64,000 bases of DNA from Immersiella caudata (Eukaryota; Ascomycota; Sordariomycetes; Sordariales; Lasiosphaeriaceae). Position numbers and translations under genes: made by a program. The stretch is taken from positions 248,001 to 312,000 of the forward strand of contig JAULSU010000006.1 in the NCBI GenBank assembly GCA_030512335.1, given 5' to 3'. Below the pieces are notes generated by a model, which made no database searches, had not been told where the DNA came from, and saw only the letters and a program-made list of their open reading frames with translations. Below are positions 1-11,583 of this stretch, piece after piece. The number at the start of each line of letters is the position of its first letter. Positions within the stretch are counted from its first letter, which is position 1.

Positions 1-464
1 CCACAATTTCCGGAAGGGCTGCCGCTGCCTAACTTGGTTGGGTTGGGCGAATTCCCCACTCACTCTGAAAGTCGCCCTTTCCTTCGACATCAGCATCACC
101 CCGCACCCCGCACATCATTGGCGACCTTCTTTCTGATGGTTTTTGTTGGGTATTTGTCGGCTTTTTGTTGGATTTCCTTTGTTGTTGGAATGTGTCAAAA
201 AGTCCACGCCATTTTCCGCTAGGTTTGCGAATGCGGCCTCGCAACCCCCAAGGCGCGGCAAGAAACCCAATCACTGCTGCAGAGATTCCGCAACTTTCAG
301 TAAGCTGCCAAGACGATGAAGCGATATGAGCTCTATGACTAACTGGGTCGTTTTCACTGGACCGAAATCCCCTGAGAGTTCTCCACGACCCGACTGACGT
401 ACCACAGCGATGCGCTTCCCGTCATCTCCGCCATCGCACGGACCCTTCCCAGCACGGCCTCGGG
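1..464. other. Intergenic, nothing recognised
   Basis: Only short open frames occur on both strands here and none has a recognisable motif, signal peptide or splice structure. No tRNA or repeat was seen. It may be the flank of a gene outside the window. Confidence 0.4.
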
Positions 465-1241
465 ATGCTATTGCGCAGGGCTATGGGAGCTCAACCTTGT
501 CAGTCAGCTCAAATGGCAAAGATCCCCATCTGGGCGTCCCTTGAGCTTCAGGCGATTGCAAAAGAATATGTAGCACCAACCCTTTTTCCTCTGTCAAAGC
601 CAGGTGGCCGCATTATCTTCGGCCGGGGACATGTCAAGGACTCGATGGTTCACATATTGGATGTACAGGTCGTACACCTTGGTTCTGATCCCACCGGCGC
701 GCTCAGTGGGGGCTACGTCACCTTGTCTGGTCCGTTTCTCGCCATTGTTCCTCACTCCACCGTGGACCCCAACCCCGGAGGCATACAGCACATCATCTTC
801 TTCCGAGTCTCGCCAGAGAGTGAGGCGTTGCGTCGCTTGTACTGGGTGCCCGACTCAGATGGACTCGCTGCGTCGGTCAAAGCCGAGGACAGAATATTCC
901 ATCATTCGGAGAACGGGAGATTCCGGTGTCTTGAACCGCATCAGATGCACGCGCTTGACGTCATTGATCAAGACAGAAATGGAGAAGGCAGTTCACACCA
1001 CTGTTATCATTCGCTGAGGCACGAAGACGAGACCCGAGGAACGTCCAGATGCTTGCTTGATTCGATGCGAGCTAGCGGGACAGCAGAGTGGACAATAGCG
1101 TTCATCAACTTTGTCGCTTGTCCTCTGTTCAGGCGCGCCGTATCCAGTCTTATCACAAAGAAACAGTGTCAAAGAAACAGTGTGAATTGGGACTACCTCA
1201 ACCAACAGATGGATGGCTTTGTTCAGATGTTTGCCCCGTAG
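465..1241 (+). CDS. Uncertain open frame, no recognised family
   Basis: An uninterrupted 258-codon frame. The middle part (about residues 45-160) has ordinary protein composition, but no family, catalytic motif, signal peptide or membrane segment is recognised. The overlapping forward frame at 604-1017 and the reverse frames are also open for long stretches, so the choice of frame is uncertain and the whole region could be a decayed gene. The stop lies about 180 bases before the acyltransferase start. Treat as a hypothetical. Confidence 0.2.
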   Translation: MLLRRAMGAQPCQSAQMAKIPIWASLELQAIAKEYVAPTLFPLSKPGGRIIFGRGHVKDSMVHILDVQVVHLGSDPTGALSGGYVTLSGPFLAIVPHSTVDPNPGGIQHIIFFRVSPESEALRRLYWVPDSDGLAASVKAEDRIFHHSENGRFRCLEPHQMHALDVIDQDRNGEGSSHHCYHSLRHEDETRGTSRCLLDSMRASGTAEWTIAFINFVACPLFRRAVSSLITKKQCQRNSVNWDYLNQQMDGFVQMFAP

Positions 1242-1421
1242 CCACGTCGGTGAATCCGCCATAAAATGGCAGATGATCATTTCACTTCGAGTTCGAGATG
1301 ACCATCACCATTTGAGTTCACTGCCAGCGAGCATTTCAAGCACCCCCTAATAGAATCCTCGATTCTAGCAGACAACACACTTGACTTTTTCACTACGAAA
1401 TCTCAACACCCCACCAAAGTC

Positions 1422-2939
1422 ATGGACAAGTCGGAATGGGTAGCCAGCCTCACTGAGTCTGTGGCGCTCACACCCCTCGACTACACAGCCCCTCAAGGCT
1501 ACATCCCCATCATCTTCGGTTTTAACTTCGATGGTTCCCCACTCGATGCCGCTGCATACCTCAAGGTACGACTGGCTCGTACTCTTGCCAAGTGGCCTTG
1601 TCTCGGAGGCCAGTTCATCGCTGGTGGCTCGGGTGTTTCTCCGAAGCTGATCTACTCTAGTACTGGTCCGACAAGTCTCGAGGCTTTCCCCAACGAAGTG
1701 TTCGACTTTAGGGGACTGCAAACCGACCAGCTTCGCTGGGACGAGTTTGACCAGCTGGTAAGAGAGCACGGCCCAGCCGAAGCCATGGACAAGGATATCC
1801 TTTGCCTACTCCCTGAGAAGCTCCCTGGTCCTGGTGAGGGATGTCATCCGGTTACACTTCGTGTCAACTTTACTAAGGATCGGAAGGGCATCTTGCTCGG
1901 ATTGTCCTTGCATCATGGAATTCATGATGGAACTGGAGTTCGGGACTTCTTGGCCTGCTTTGCTGGTCTTGATGCCCCCAATCCCGAGGCGGATTCGTCA
2001 TACTTTTCCCGATTTCTCGAGCAAAAGAAGACGATTGACTGGTTCATTGGCACCTGGGAATCCAGGGAGGTAAACATGAACGCCACGGAGGACTACAACT
2101 TCAACGAGCCTAGCCAACCCCCATTGGTTGACCCGACAGCTCCTCCAGGCATTGCCCGCATCATCTCCATCCCCGCAGACCGAATCGCTAAACTTCATGA
2201 ACTCGTCCTTGACATGGTAAAGGAGAAGCACGGCAGCTCAGCATTCGTCTCTACAGCCGACACAGTAAGCGCCCTGCTCTGGGTATACATTACCCGCGCT
2301 CGCCGAGCCCATCTCCTCCCTCACGAGATCAGCCACTTCGCCACGGCCGTCGACATCCGCTCCAAGATCCCCCTCCTGACGGATACCCCGGAATCATACC
2401 TCGGAAACGCCTTCCTCCGCGTCACCACCAAGTCCTTAGCCGTCTTGCTGGCCCCCGACGAGCACGACAACTCCCCAATCGCCATCGCGAGATGCGTCGC
2501 CTACGCCGCACACCTCATCCGCAAAGCGATCCAAACTCTTGACTCCCCTTCTCACCTCCGCCATCACCTTTCCATCGCCGTCAACACGGCTAATCCGCCA
2601 GACGTGGACGCCGCCGTGCGCCGCGTCATCGACCGCGGACACGCGGGAGTCGACTGCTCATCTTGGCTTGCCCTCGGCGCGGATCTCAACTTTCACATTC
2701 CCGGAACGGAGCACAAAAACGGCGGAAAGCCGGTGTTCATTCGACGGGCGTACGCACCCTTTCCGGGGGCAATGAATATTATGCCGCGACGTGGAGGGAC
2801 GAAGGGGGATGCGGATTGGGAGATTTGGGTTGCGTTGAGGGGGGATGATATGGAGAGGTTGGTAAGGGGGTTGAGGGAAGGGGGGGGGGCTTTTGGCCGA
2901 GTGAGACAAGACTTTGATGTGATGCTATGGGGTGATTGA
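1422..2939 (+). CDS. BAHD-type acyltransferase (trichothecene 3-O-acetyltransferase-like family)
   Basis: A single-exon protein of 505 residues, the usual length for the fungal transferase family (Pfam Transferase, PF02458). The catalytic HxxxD motif is seen as HHGIHDG at residues 164-170, where the second histidine would act as general base. Near the C-terminus a PFPGAMNIMPRR segment matches the region after the structural DFGWG motif, which is itself poorly conserved here (about residue 425, DLNFHIPG). Such enzymes move an acyl group from acyl-CoA to an alcohol or amine of a secondary metabolite in the cytosol; the substrate cannot be read from sequence. There is no signal peptide. The start fits because the preceding 30 bases are A/C-rich leader and the N-terminus aligns with the family. 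No biosynthetic core gene is adjacent. Confidence 0.85.
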   Translation: MDKSEWVASLTESVALTPLDYTAPQGYIPIIFGFNFDGSPLDAAAYLKVRLARTLAKWPCLGGQFIAGGSGVSPKLIYSSTGPTSLEAFPNEVFDFRGLQTDQLRWDEFDQLVREHGPAEAMDKDILCLLPEKLPGPGEGCHPVTLRVNFTKDRKGILLGLSLHHGIHDGTGVRDFLACFAGLDAPNPEADSSYFSRFLEQKKTIDWFIGTWESREVNMNATEDYNFNEPSQPPLVDPTAPPGIARIISIPADRIAKLHELVLDMVKEKHGSSAFVSTADTVSALLWVYITRARRAHLLPHEISHFATAVDIRSKIPLLTDTPESYLGNAFLRVTTKSLAVLLAPDEHDNSPIAIARCVAYAAHLIRKAIQTLDSPSHLRHHLSIAVNTANPPDVDAAVRRVIDRGHAGVDCSSWLALGADLNFHIPGTEHKNGGKPVFIRRAYAPFPGAMNIMPRRGGTKGDADWEIWVALRGDDMERLVRGLREGGGAFGRVRQDFDVMLWGD

Positions 2940-4007
2940 GTCGCATTGAATATCCGTAAAGATGGGTTGGATTTGGCTGAGATACTAATGAATTATTGAG
3001 AATTATTAGATGTTATGAAGTAGTTTTTTTGTGTGAGCTTGAGCTTGAGTATGGTTTTCTTTGTGACTTTGTCTCGCTGTTTTGAGTCTGTGCTTCACGT
3101 CTCAGAAAGGTTTTTTTTTTTCTTCTGCTGATTGGTCAGCAGTAGTAGAGACGTAATCTGTCATCATTTTGGAACAGAAAGTCTGACTGTGAAGTTGCGG
3201 AATACTTGGGGCTGATTGTCGTGGGCGGACAACTTGCTCCACGCAAGAAGCATTGAAGTCATGCGTGGTTTGCTCACAGGTGATGTCAGATAAGCGATCT
3301 GCTGCAAGTTTAAGGGGACCCACCCTTTGTTTCGCCCTTTGTCCTGCAAATGGCGCAACGAAAGGTTGCAATATTGGGATGCCTAGCTCCGAGCCGACCC
3401 TCCCGCGGCCGCGGCGATCGGGGAGGTCGTAAGACGGGACGACGTCTCCGGTACCGTCGGACAGGGCCGCGACAGGGCGCGATAGGGCGCCCGCGCCGCA
3501 ACGCCGCGTTCACGACACGCGTGGCTCGCTAATCTTGACTCCAAATGGGGCTACGCGCGCAAACCAGCTGCAGGCAATTCGGTCCTAAATCGAACCCGTT
3601 CGCGCAAGCGATCCTCAGCCATGTCCTCGGCACCGTTGAAAACTTTGGTTCAACCAGGATTGCTTCGCGTGGAAAGGAACCCCCGCACGGTTCTTTTGTC
3701 ACTGTGCCGCCTGCGTGCCTTGTTTCGATGGGCTTGGCGGGCCTCAGCTGAAGCACTGGTGCATAACGGTAATCTACGGCGCAGCAGGGGGGTGACTAAG
3801 TTAGCAACCTGGCGCGGAAGCGAGCTCGGATTGCCGTGGCGATCAGTAGGGCTGGAGAAAATCCTTTTATTATCAAGGGGGGGGACATGTCGAGGGCTGG
3901 GACCCGCAAGTCAACTGCCGGAGTTGAGATCCTCTTTTTTCTTCCCTTCTTCTTCTTCTCTTCCCGAACACGACGGCACTTGTGGTGATGCCGACAGCGC
4001 AGTAAAA
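2940..4007. other. Intergenic; upstream region of the DUF3433 gene
   Basis: The first part is AT-rich downstream sequence of the acyltransferase with a T13-type run near 3110. A very GC-rich stretch (about 3385-3520, with a NotI-like GCGGCCGC core) follows. A pyrimidine-rich TCTTCTTCTTC tract at about 3940-3962 lies just before the next start codon and looks like a core-promoter or leader element. The frame of the next gene is open upstream to 3621, but that stretch has no membrane-protein character. Confidence 0.4.
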
Positions 4008-7000
4008 ATGGGCCCTGGACATGGCACCAAAGATTACAAGCCGGTCTCGCTGCGATGGCCGATCCTGATTCCGTTTATTGTTTATGTTGCGGCTTTGGTT
4101 GCGATTGTCGAAGTTGTGGGCCGGACCTTCCCTTCTTCGGACGACATTCGAGATGAGCCGGGTGGGGTGGGCTCCTTCCAGACCGCGCTCTTCACCGCAC
4201 CACTGATCAATGCGCGGGCGCCTTTACCGCAACCAACACCAGCGCCAGCGCCGACGGCAAAGCCAAAGAAGCTGTCCGCGAAAGCGCATCGACATTTATT
4301 CCGCAGGGCGGACAATGTCACTGAGGCGCCCGAGAGCTCGACCGAAAATGCGGCAGAAAATCCGACCGAATCTTTAACCGAACTTCCTGCCGAATCGTCA
4401 ACGGAACCTGCGGCAGAATCTTCGACAGAATTTTCGACAGAATTTTCGACAGAATTTTCGACAGAACCTCCCGCAGGATTGTCCACAGATCCCGCCCCAG
4501 CGCCTTCCATAGAGAGCCGAACAGAAAACCCGGCCGATGCCTCCGCAGAAACGCCCTCCGAAGCGCCCTCTGAAACTCCCTCGGAAGTTCCTTCAGAGGT
4601 TTCCTCAGAAATTCCCTCTGAAACTCCTTCAGAGACCCCCACATACGAGAACCCCGACGGACCATACCAAGTCCCGGATTCCCATAACCCCTTCCCCTCC
4701 GGATACACCCGCGTCTCGCCCTTCGACCAAACCATCCCTATGGGCCCTGACCCTCTGGTAGGCCTCGAAAACGTAAACATCACCGAGCTTCAACTCGCCC
4801 GAATCGCACAATACGACGCAGACGGCAACCCCATCCCCTTCGGCGACCGCTTCGCCCTCCCGCCTGTTTCCTACCTCAATGATACACAAGGTAACTACCT
4901 CAACGGCACACAAGGCAACCAAACCTGGAACCCATCCCGCTTCCGAAGAAGACATCACGATCCATCCGCCTACGCGCAGTACAGCGGGCCAACGCAGATC
5001 ATTCAGCCTCTCATCAACATCTTCTACGACACGAACAACGTGCCGTATGAGGGCGGGTCTTGGATCAACTACGCTGGTGGAGACCCCGAGAACCCGGACC
5101 TCTTTGAAGCGTGCTGGGCGACGTGCAATGGTCCTGCTATTATTTTCCATCATCGGTACTGCTGGGAGGAGTGGGTGTGGAAGGCTGCACTGGAAGAGGA
5201 GGCGCGAAGGGCGAATCCGTCGATTGCTTGGAAGGTGGTTGATGATGCGTATAATGGGGGTGTTATTTGCATGTCGCAGACGGAGAAGGGGAAGCTTGTT
5301 GGTCCCGTTCCTGGGGAAGGTGGGGGTGACAACGATGGGGATGGTGATGCGGATGGAGACGGCGGTGGTGGTAGTGGAGGGGGAGGGGGAGGGGGAGGTG
5401 TTGTTGGCGGCGGTGGTCAGAGAGGTCCTGGTGGAGGCGGCGGCACTTCGCCTGATGGAGCACCAGCGCCGAAACTGCAGACTATCGTCTTGACCGATGA
5501 GAATGGAGTTCCCACTCTCACAGTCACTCGCCTTGAAGCCACCGCCGGTCCTCTCCTCACCACCGTTACGCTCCGCGACTCATTCGGTGTCCCCACTGCA
5601 ACCATCACTGGAGCCCCGTCCGGCAAAACCTTTCTATTGACCCTCAGTGACTCCGCTGGTCGCCCAACTGCAACGGTGACCATTCCGCCCTTGGTCGAGA
5701 CACTCCGCGACGAACGAGGCGTTCCAACCGCAACTCTCACTCTGAATCGTCCGCCAACGCCAACCACCCTGACCCTGACCAACTCCAATGGCGAGCCAAC
5801 ACTTACAGTCACCATCACACATAGCGGCCCAACCCCTTCTCGAGGACTCACCACTACCGCTCCGAAGAGACCGGGGTTCCAACCATCTTCTCAACTTCAT
5901 CTCATCACACCCCTCGAATACGCCCTCGCCTTGTTTCTGCCAGTCCTGCTGGCAACACCACTTTGCATCGTCGCTCAAATCATCAACTCCTCCATTCGCA
6001 CATACCTTCCCTTTCACACGATGATGACCGACGGGGGTGCTCCCTCAGCCTACAGCATGACCATGCCGCTCGATGGTGTTGCGGGTATCATCACGGGCGT
6101 CAGCATCCTTTGGAAGTACCGAGATCCGGTAGCCGTACTGGCTGATATCTTGACGTTGTTGTCGGCGGTAATAGCGGCACTGTCGAGTGAAGCTGTCGGA
6201 GTGCAGCTTTACGGAGGGTGCGAAGACGACAATTTCAGGGGCTGTTTCATGGGCATTGCCGTGTTCAAGAAACCCAATCGCGCCCTGGGTGCTCTTTTGG
6301 CTGTCGCGCTAGCCGTGTTGGTGGTGCTGGCAGTCGTACTGTCAAGATGGAGGACAGGTCTAAGAGGACAAGACGCAAACCGAGTGAGGAGCTTGAGGGT
6401 CACGGCTAATCTGTTGGGATATGGTGTGACGAGAGATGTTTTGAGAGGTGTCATATCCCGGCCTGCGAATGAAGAGCGGATACACAAAAAGGAGGCAGAG
6501 AGGAGACTGCGAAATTGGAACTTTGGCCTGGGTTGGTATCTGGCAAAGGAGGAGGAAGAGGAGTACGGCATTCTTGCCATTCGAAACGGGAAGAATCCGA
6601 ATACGGGCACATTTGTCACCGCGGAAGACGAAGGGAGGTGGGGCTGGGCTGGAAAGCATTGGCTGCGCCAGCCAACGACAAGCTGGGCGAGTCTCGGAGG
6701 GATAGGACTGCTTTCCGGGCTGTTTGGTCTTATCCTCTACTACGAGACATCGAAGCGGCATACCGCGTTCGAGAACTTCATGCTGGGACAGAAGTTTGGT
6801 TCAAGAGTATTGTTTACGGCGTTGGGTGTTATCATTTCGTTGTTTTGGGACGGATACTATGCCAGTAAGCTTCCTCTTCCCTCTCCCTCATGACAGCCGG
6901 GCCGGACTGACAAGATCAGCGATATCCATGATGGAGGTGCACCGTCGTATTGGAAACGGCACGCAGTCTCCCGCAGAGGCCGCGCTGATATCACCCCCAG

Positions 7001-7431
7001 TGGTGGCTTACACCGGAATTGTGGATGCCATCAAGAGGCGGGAGTGGTTTGTTGCCATTGTTGCCGCCAACACCATCATCGCCAACTTCTCGCCGATTGT
7101 CTTGGCAAACGTCCCCTTCAACCCGTCACAGACCTACACCACGCACTTGGTCTGCGTATGGATGATGGTTTCCTTCTTGGCAGTGATGATCCTGACGCTG
7201 CTGTACGCCGCGATCTTTATCGGGCACCCGAAGATGGCGATGGACCCTGCCACACTTGCGGGGAGGATCTTCCATGTATACGACTTGGGGTTGTTGGATG
7301 TTCAGGAGAAGGATGCAGATGAGTGGAGTTTGGCTGATGGGAGGGAGTATGGGCCGTGGAAGGCGGCTAGTTTCTTTGGCGAGGAGAGAGCGAGGAGGGT
7401 GTGGACGGAGAGGAATAGAGGGAAGGGGTGA
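4008..7431 (+). CDS. DUF3433 multi-pass membrane protein with large low-complexity ectodomain
   Basis: Two exons, 4008-6864 and 6920-7431, with a 55-bp intron (CTGAC branch site, CAG acceptor); total 1122 residues. The start is the ATG in an AAAAATGG context just before the first membrane segment (residues about 18-39). Next comes an ectodomain with Glu/Ser/Thr/Pro repeats (about 104-207), a Gly-rich run (about 441-485) and at least five copies of a D-x-x-G-x-P-T-x-T-x-T repeat (about 490-605). The C-terminal part holds several membrane segments starting at about 635 and matches the duplicated fungal DUF3433 (PF11915) module. It is probably a plasma-membrane or wall-associated protein; its biochemical role is unknown in the family. 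The upstream in-frame extension to 3621 was rejected because it lacks any family similarity. Confidence 0.8.
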
Positions 7432-8454
7432 GTCTGGATCGAGCCGAGGGTAATAATATGGAGCAATAACAACATGAGAAGGACAATGTTTGATTCGTCT
7501 TCTAATCTGTGAAGTGGGACCTCAAGCCAAGCCGCTACCCCGAGTAGAAAGATGCCTACATCTCCACAACGATGCCGCTTATCTAGTCGAGATGTAGCTC
7601 AGCTCCTCACGCTTTTTCTCTCACACACACAGTCTGTCCCTGAAAGCGGCTCCATGTGCCCAATCTATGACGACCAAAATCACTAAACAGTTGACAGTCG
7701 CCTCCTGACTGACAGCGCATCCGTCACCATTGTTGGTACATGAACGTGATCCGGCATAGGTGCTGGGGACTATGTGGGTTCCATATAAAGAGAAGACGAG
7801 GGAGTGGACAGCACAGGGGCCGGAAAAGGTGTTGGCGCTTTTGCGTGTGGGAGCTTCAACAGAGAGCTGTTAGTTTGGTTGCTTTAGGTTTCTTGTTAGA
7901 GACTAGTAGCTGATTTACGCATGTCGTGATCCTCCCAACCGTTCATGCCAAGATTTTTGGGTAGTGTTGATACTGTGGTCGCCATGAGAGCAGCAGGTAA
8001 CAGCGATTGTACCTGTCGGTATGCAGCTTAGCAGGGGACGACTGGGACCACATCTTGGTGAATGCCAAGACGAATTACGCGGCCTCTCCTGCTCTTCCTG
8101 TCGACTGAACCAGCTATCGAATTGCGCATCAAGGGTTTGTGGTCCAGTTGAATGCTGGAGAAAATTTCCATGAATTCTGATTGGTGTTGTTCGGCAGTGC
8201 GGCGGGATCCTGCGACAGGAATATGCTACCAATGCGGAGTAGACTAACCGCCACGGTAAAATAGGGGCTCCATGCACCAGTAACAACATGGAACTTGAGC
8301 TCAGACGGTAAATAGGTATAAAATTCAGCTCTATATTTCCTTCAACCGCTCTTATACCATTAGACCCGGAATTGATCAACACACGAACATCATCCACGCT
8401 CTCTCCTCGGCACCTCCAAGTCATACGCAGCCGGAATCATAGGCCACCGCCGAG
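7432..8454. other. Intergenic; promoter side of the 8.45-kb secreted gene
   Basis: No convincing gene. A 169-codon reverse frame (7915-8424) lacks motifs and is judged random. A TATAAAG-like element at about 7784 and a TATAAAATT element at about 8317 could serve promoters; the second lies about 140 bases before the ATG at 8455. Confidence 0.35.
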
Positions 8455-8977
8455 ATGCGTCCCATCACCCTCCTCGCCGCCTTCTTCGCCGTCGCATCGA
8501 CCCAGAACCAAACCCAAAACTTGACCTTCACCAGCCCCGACCCCTCAAACCCCCTCCTCATCCAAGACGAACGTATCTCTGTCACTTGGGACATCCCCCC
8601 CCTCCAGCGCCTACGCCTCCCTCAACGTCAGCGGCTCCATCTTCTTCAAGGGACCCAATCTCGAATACCGCATTAACCCCTTCCTCTCCTCGCACATCAT
8701 CACCTCGGGCTTTTCTTGGGTGACAAATGAGTTCCGGGAGGGAATGGCCAAGGAGCATAACTTTACAGATGGGAGGGTGTACTATTTTGAGGCGCATTTT
8801 GCTAAGCGGGAGGATGATGGGGTTAACTTTGGGCCTGTTTTGGGATTGAGAGGTCGGTGGGAATTATTCGGTGGATACGGTGACGAAGTCACTGGTGTGA
8901 GGCGCAGGGAGTGTGGTTGGGGTTGGGTGGATGGGGGTGGTGTTTGCTGGGGTTGTTGGGCTTTGTCGATGCTTTGA
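8455..8977 (+). pseudogene. Small secreted protein, frameshifted in a C8 run
   Basis: The frame starts with a signal peptide (MRPITLLAAFFAVAST) followed by a segment ending in a VTWDIP motif. At 8595-8602 lies a run of eight C residues. After it the original frame turns into Arg/Gln-rich nonsense and stops at 8676, while the neighbouring frame continues as a natural, N-glycosylation-site-bearing sequence (SSAYASLNV, then WVTNEFREGMAKEHNFTDG from 8718). One C too many explains the break. The tail after about 8840 is degenerate in all frames; one frame holds a hydrophobic stretch that could be a former GPI signal. It is either a real pseudogene or an assembly error in the homopolymer. It resembles fungal secreted proteins of unknown function. 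Confidence 0.6.
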
Positions 8978-9265
8978 GTGGATTGCATTGAACTGGAGCT
9001 GGAAAGACGCATGTTCATAGCGAATCTGTTGTTGAGGATGAAGACCGTTCAGATGATTACATGATTGGTCAGCTCCTCTGTGGACGTGAGCCAGACCTTA
9101 TTTCCGGATTGGGTTTAGAGTGTGGTTGATGCCTGAAAATTGTGGAACCTGAGCCTAATGGGCAAAACGCGTTGTTGACGCGCCAGGATCTTGTCTGACT
9201 CCTCGCCTTTGATCAACTCTAGCTTCTTCCTTCTCCCCGGTTAGCTGCGTTTCCTCCGTCCCAAA

Positions 9266-11476
9266 ATGGAGACTGATGACAAAGGTCATGCTTTGTCTAT
9301 GATTGCACGTCAGCTTAATGACTCAATCATCTCCCTCCTAGTCGATCTTCAGGGCGAAACCGACACGCTCCACAAGAGGCCGCTCAGATTCATTGAAAAT
9401 TTGGAATGCTTATTGGCGCCACAACATCCCCGGAGCGCAATTTCGACAACAGTAGATGTCAGGCGAGGGACTCAAACCATTAATGCAACCCAAGACCATC
9501 GGTACGTCGCCCTGTCTTGGACTTGGGAGGCGACGGCACATGAAAACGAGACGGCTGGATCGTACCATGTCCAGAAGCGGCAAGGCCATGAATTCGAAGA
9601 GTCAAAAGTCCGGGACTGTATTTTCGACCGGATCTTCCACTACATGAGGTCAATAGGGGTTGACCGGTTGTGGATTGATCAGCACTGCATCGTCCAAGAC
9701 ACCCAAGACTGCAAGGATGCGAGGTGCATGGAACACGAAGCTTGTGCCGAAAAGCGAGAGGGAATGGCTGTGATGGATCTGGTCTACGCCAAGAGCGAAC
9801 ACCCGGTTGGTCTACTCGGGAGACCTATTGCAAGTGAACGAGAACTCAGACACCTTTACCGTCTTCTCCGAGGGAAGCTTACCAAAGGAGAGGAGTCCCA
9901 ACTTCAACTGAGTGTGCCTATTCAGACCGCATGGGCTGTTGTGAGCACATTGCGCAAAATCACCGATGATGATTGGTGGCAGCGCGCATGGGTCTTCCAA
10001 GAGAACTACAAAGGTGGCATCAATATGAAGCTGCTGATCAGAAATTCGGATGACCTCGAGCCTGTCAAGACAATTTTGGAGAGTCGCCACCGGAACCCTG
10101 CCTTTGGCAATGTGCGAGGAGAGCTCTGCATCAGATCCGTTGACTTCTTCGAACAGGCAACGCGTCTTTGCTCGGCATTCGAAGCACGTATTGCCAAACG
10201 TGGACGAATTTTCAAACCTCGAGGACTACCAAGTATAAAGACGATGAATACGACCATCCGCAACATCCTCGACCGAGCTGGAAGATACAAGATCCTTCTC
10301 AACTCATCAGAACCAATGACGCCACGCATCATATCCGACCTTTACAAAAAGGAGATTACACAAAAATGGGATCTGCTCTCCATTGCCGCAAACAGCTGTG
10401 GATACGCCATACGACTGAACGGATGCGAACTCAAAAACAGGAAGGCCAGCTTAGGCCTATCCATTCTCGCTCAGTGCCTTCTCAACGGGGAGGTGCTACA
10501 CAATGGAAGACCAACCAATGCCCGCGTGGCCAGAATGACGGTACCGGAGTATCTCAAGCATGCCGCGTTTTCCGGGTTCGACAAGCGGAGTCTGACGTTC
10601 AAAAAGAGCTGCCGCTTCATCAACCCCTCTCTTTCCAGAGCTGGAATCCAGACAGAAGGACACCTCTGGAAACTATACAAGGTTATCCAAACTCGGAGCT
10701 GGCGATCTAGCAGGGCGCGGGTCGACACTCTAGAAGGGAGACTGGAAGATCTTCAACGCAGGAGCTTGTCCTATCTAGCGTGGTGGCTGGGGAAAAGAGG
10801 TCACAGGGACCTTGCGGGGAGCATCAGAGACTTTCTGAGCCGCGATGCTTGGCTTGCTGTCATGCCGGACGATGCTTCCTTTGCAGATGACTACATGCTT
10901 GCCATGGCGGAGGAGATCGCAGATGCTATTGGAAATGGCAAGCCGCTGATTCTCGGCTTGCTTTGGGAGCCTGATAACCGCCGACGGCCGTATATGGCTT
11001 TCTTCGTTTGGGATGACGATGGAGGCGAGGATATTGGAAGTGGTGAAGAAGACGAAGAAGAAGAGGATGATGATGATGTTGATGATGAAGACGAGGACAT
11101 CGGCAGTGGTGAAGAAGACGAAGAAGAAGACGATGATGATGATGATGATGATGAAGTGGACGAAGGATACGAAGAAGGAAGTGAGGGAGACGATGACGAT
11201 GAAAATGACGATGAGGATTCGAATGCGCCTGGACTCTTCGCATTTACGGCTTCACGTCCAGAGGTTGTCAGCTCGGAAGAGATGGACCTGAACGACTTGG
11301 ATCGACATGTCTCTTTCCAGGTTGACTTGCAAAGGGGGTCGGCTTCCGACGGCCTTGGAGATGCACCGGTGCTGAGGATCCAACGGTGGCTTCCAGGACT
11401 CTGCTTCTTCAGGGATATGCCGAGGCAGGAAGTGGTGTTTCCTTGGCCAAAGGATCTGGCGTCAATTTCTCCATAG
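9266..11476 (+). CDS. Heterokaryon-incompatibility (HET) domain protein with acidic tail
   Basis: A single-exon protein of 736 residues. The three HET blocks are visible in order: YVALSWTW at about 79, LWIDQHCIVQD at about 134, and QRAWVFQE at about 240 (PF06985). HET proteins sense non-self during hyphal fusion and can trigger cell death. The C-terminal third is unusual: residues about 584-652 are almost only Asp and Glu, built from a tandem duplication of an IGSGEEDEEE unit, followed by a normal tail of about 80 residues. No NACHT, WD or ankyrin module follows. There is no signal peptide, so a cytosolic location is expected. Partner and allele specificity cannot be inferred. Confidence 0.88.
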   Translation: METDDKGHALSMIARQLNDSIISLLVDLQGETDTLHKRPLRFIENLECLLAPQHPRSAISTTVDVRRGTQTINATQDHRYVALSWTWEATAHENETAGSYHVQKRQGHEFEESKVRDCIFDRIFHYMRSIGVDRLWIDQHCIVQDTQDCKDARCMEHEACAEKREGMAVMDLVYAKSEHPVGLLGRPIASERELRHLYRLLRGKLTKGEESQLQLSVPIQTAWAVVSTLRKITDDDWWQRAWVFQENYKGGINMKLLIRNSDDLEPVKTILESRHRNPAFGNVRGELCIRSVDFFEQATRLCSAFEARIAKRGRIFKPRGLPSIKTMNTTIRNILDRAGRYKILLNSSEPMTPRIISDLYKKEITQKWDLLSIAANSCGYAIRLNGCELKNRKASLGLSILAQCLLNGEVLHNGRPTNARVARMTVPEYLKHAAFSGFDKRSLTFKKSCRFINPSLSRAGIQTEGHLWKLYKVIQTRSWRSSRARVDTLEGRLEDLQRRSLSYLAWWLGKRGHRDLAGSIRDFLSRDAWLAVMPDDASFADDYMLAMAEEIADAIGNGKPLILGLLWEPDNRRRPYMAFFVWDDDGGEDIGSGEEDEEEEDDDDVDDEDEDIGSGEEDEEEDDDDDDDDEVDEGYEEGSEGDDDDENDDEDSNAPGLFAFTASRPEVVSSEEMDLNDLDRHVSFQVDLQRGSASDGLGDAPVLRIQRWLPGLCFFRDMPRQEVVFPWPKDLASISP
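11029..11215 (+). repeat. Coding GAA/GAT-rich tandem repeat in the HET gene
   Basis: Two near-identical units begin at about 11029 (GATATTGGAAGTGGTGAAG) and 11096 (GACATCGGCAGTGGTGAAG), each followed by GAA and GAT triplet runs. The tract encodes the acidic tail. Such tracts expand and contract by slippage, so its length probably varies between strains. Confidence 0.8.
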
Positions 11477-11583
11477 CTAAACCATTCCCCATAGCCCTAG
11501 CTGATAAGATGGCAACATCCCGCAGTATTTTCTCCCTCAAAACCTCACCACCATCCCCAACCAACCCCAGACCAAGACACCTA

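Noticed and set aside
3621..4007. N-terminal extension of the DUF3433 frame
   Set aside because: No signal peptide or family similarity; the ATG at 4008 has a good context and directly precedes the first membrane segment.
4082..4783. 233-codon reverse frame rich in SEGVSE repeats
   Set aside because: Shadow of the Glu/Ser/Thr repeat in the DUF3433 protein.
7915..8424. 169-codon reverse frame
   Set aside because: No motif, start context or splice support; ends in promoter sequence of the next gene.
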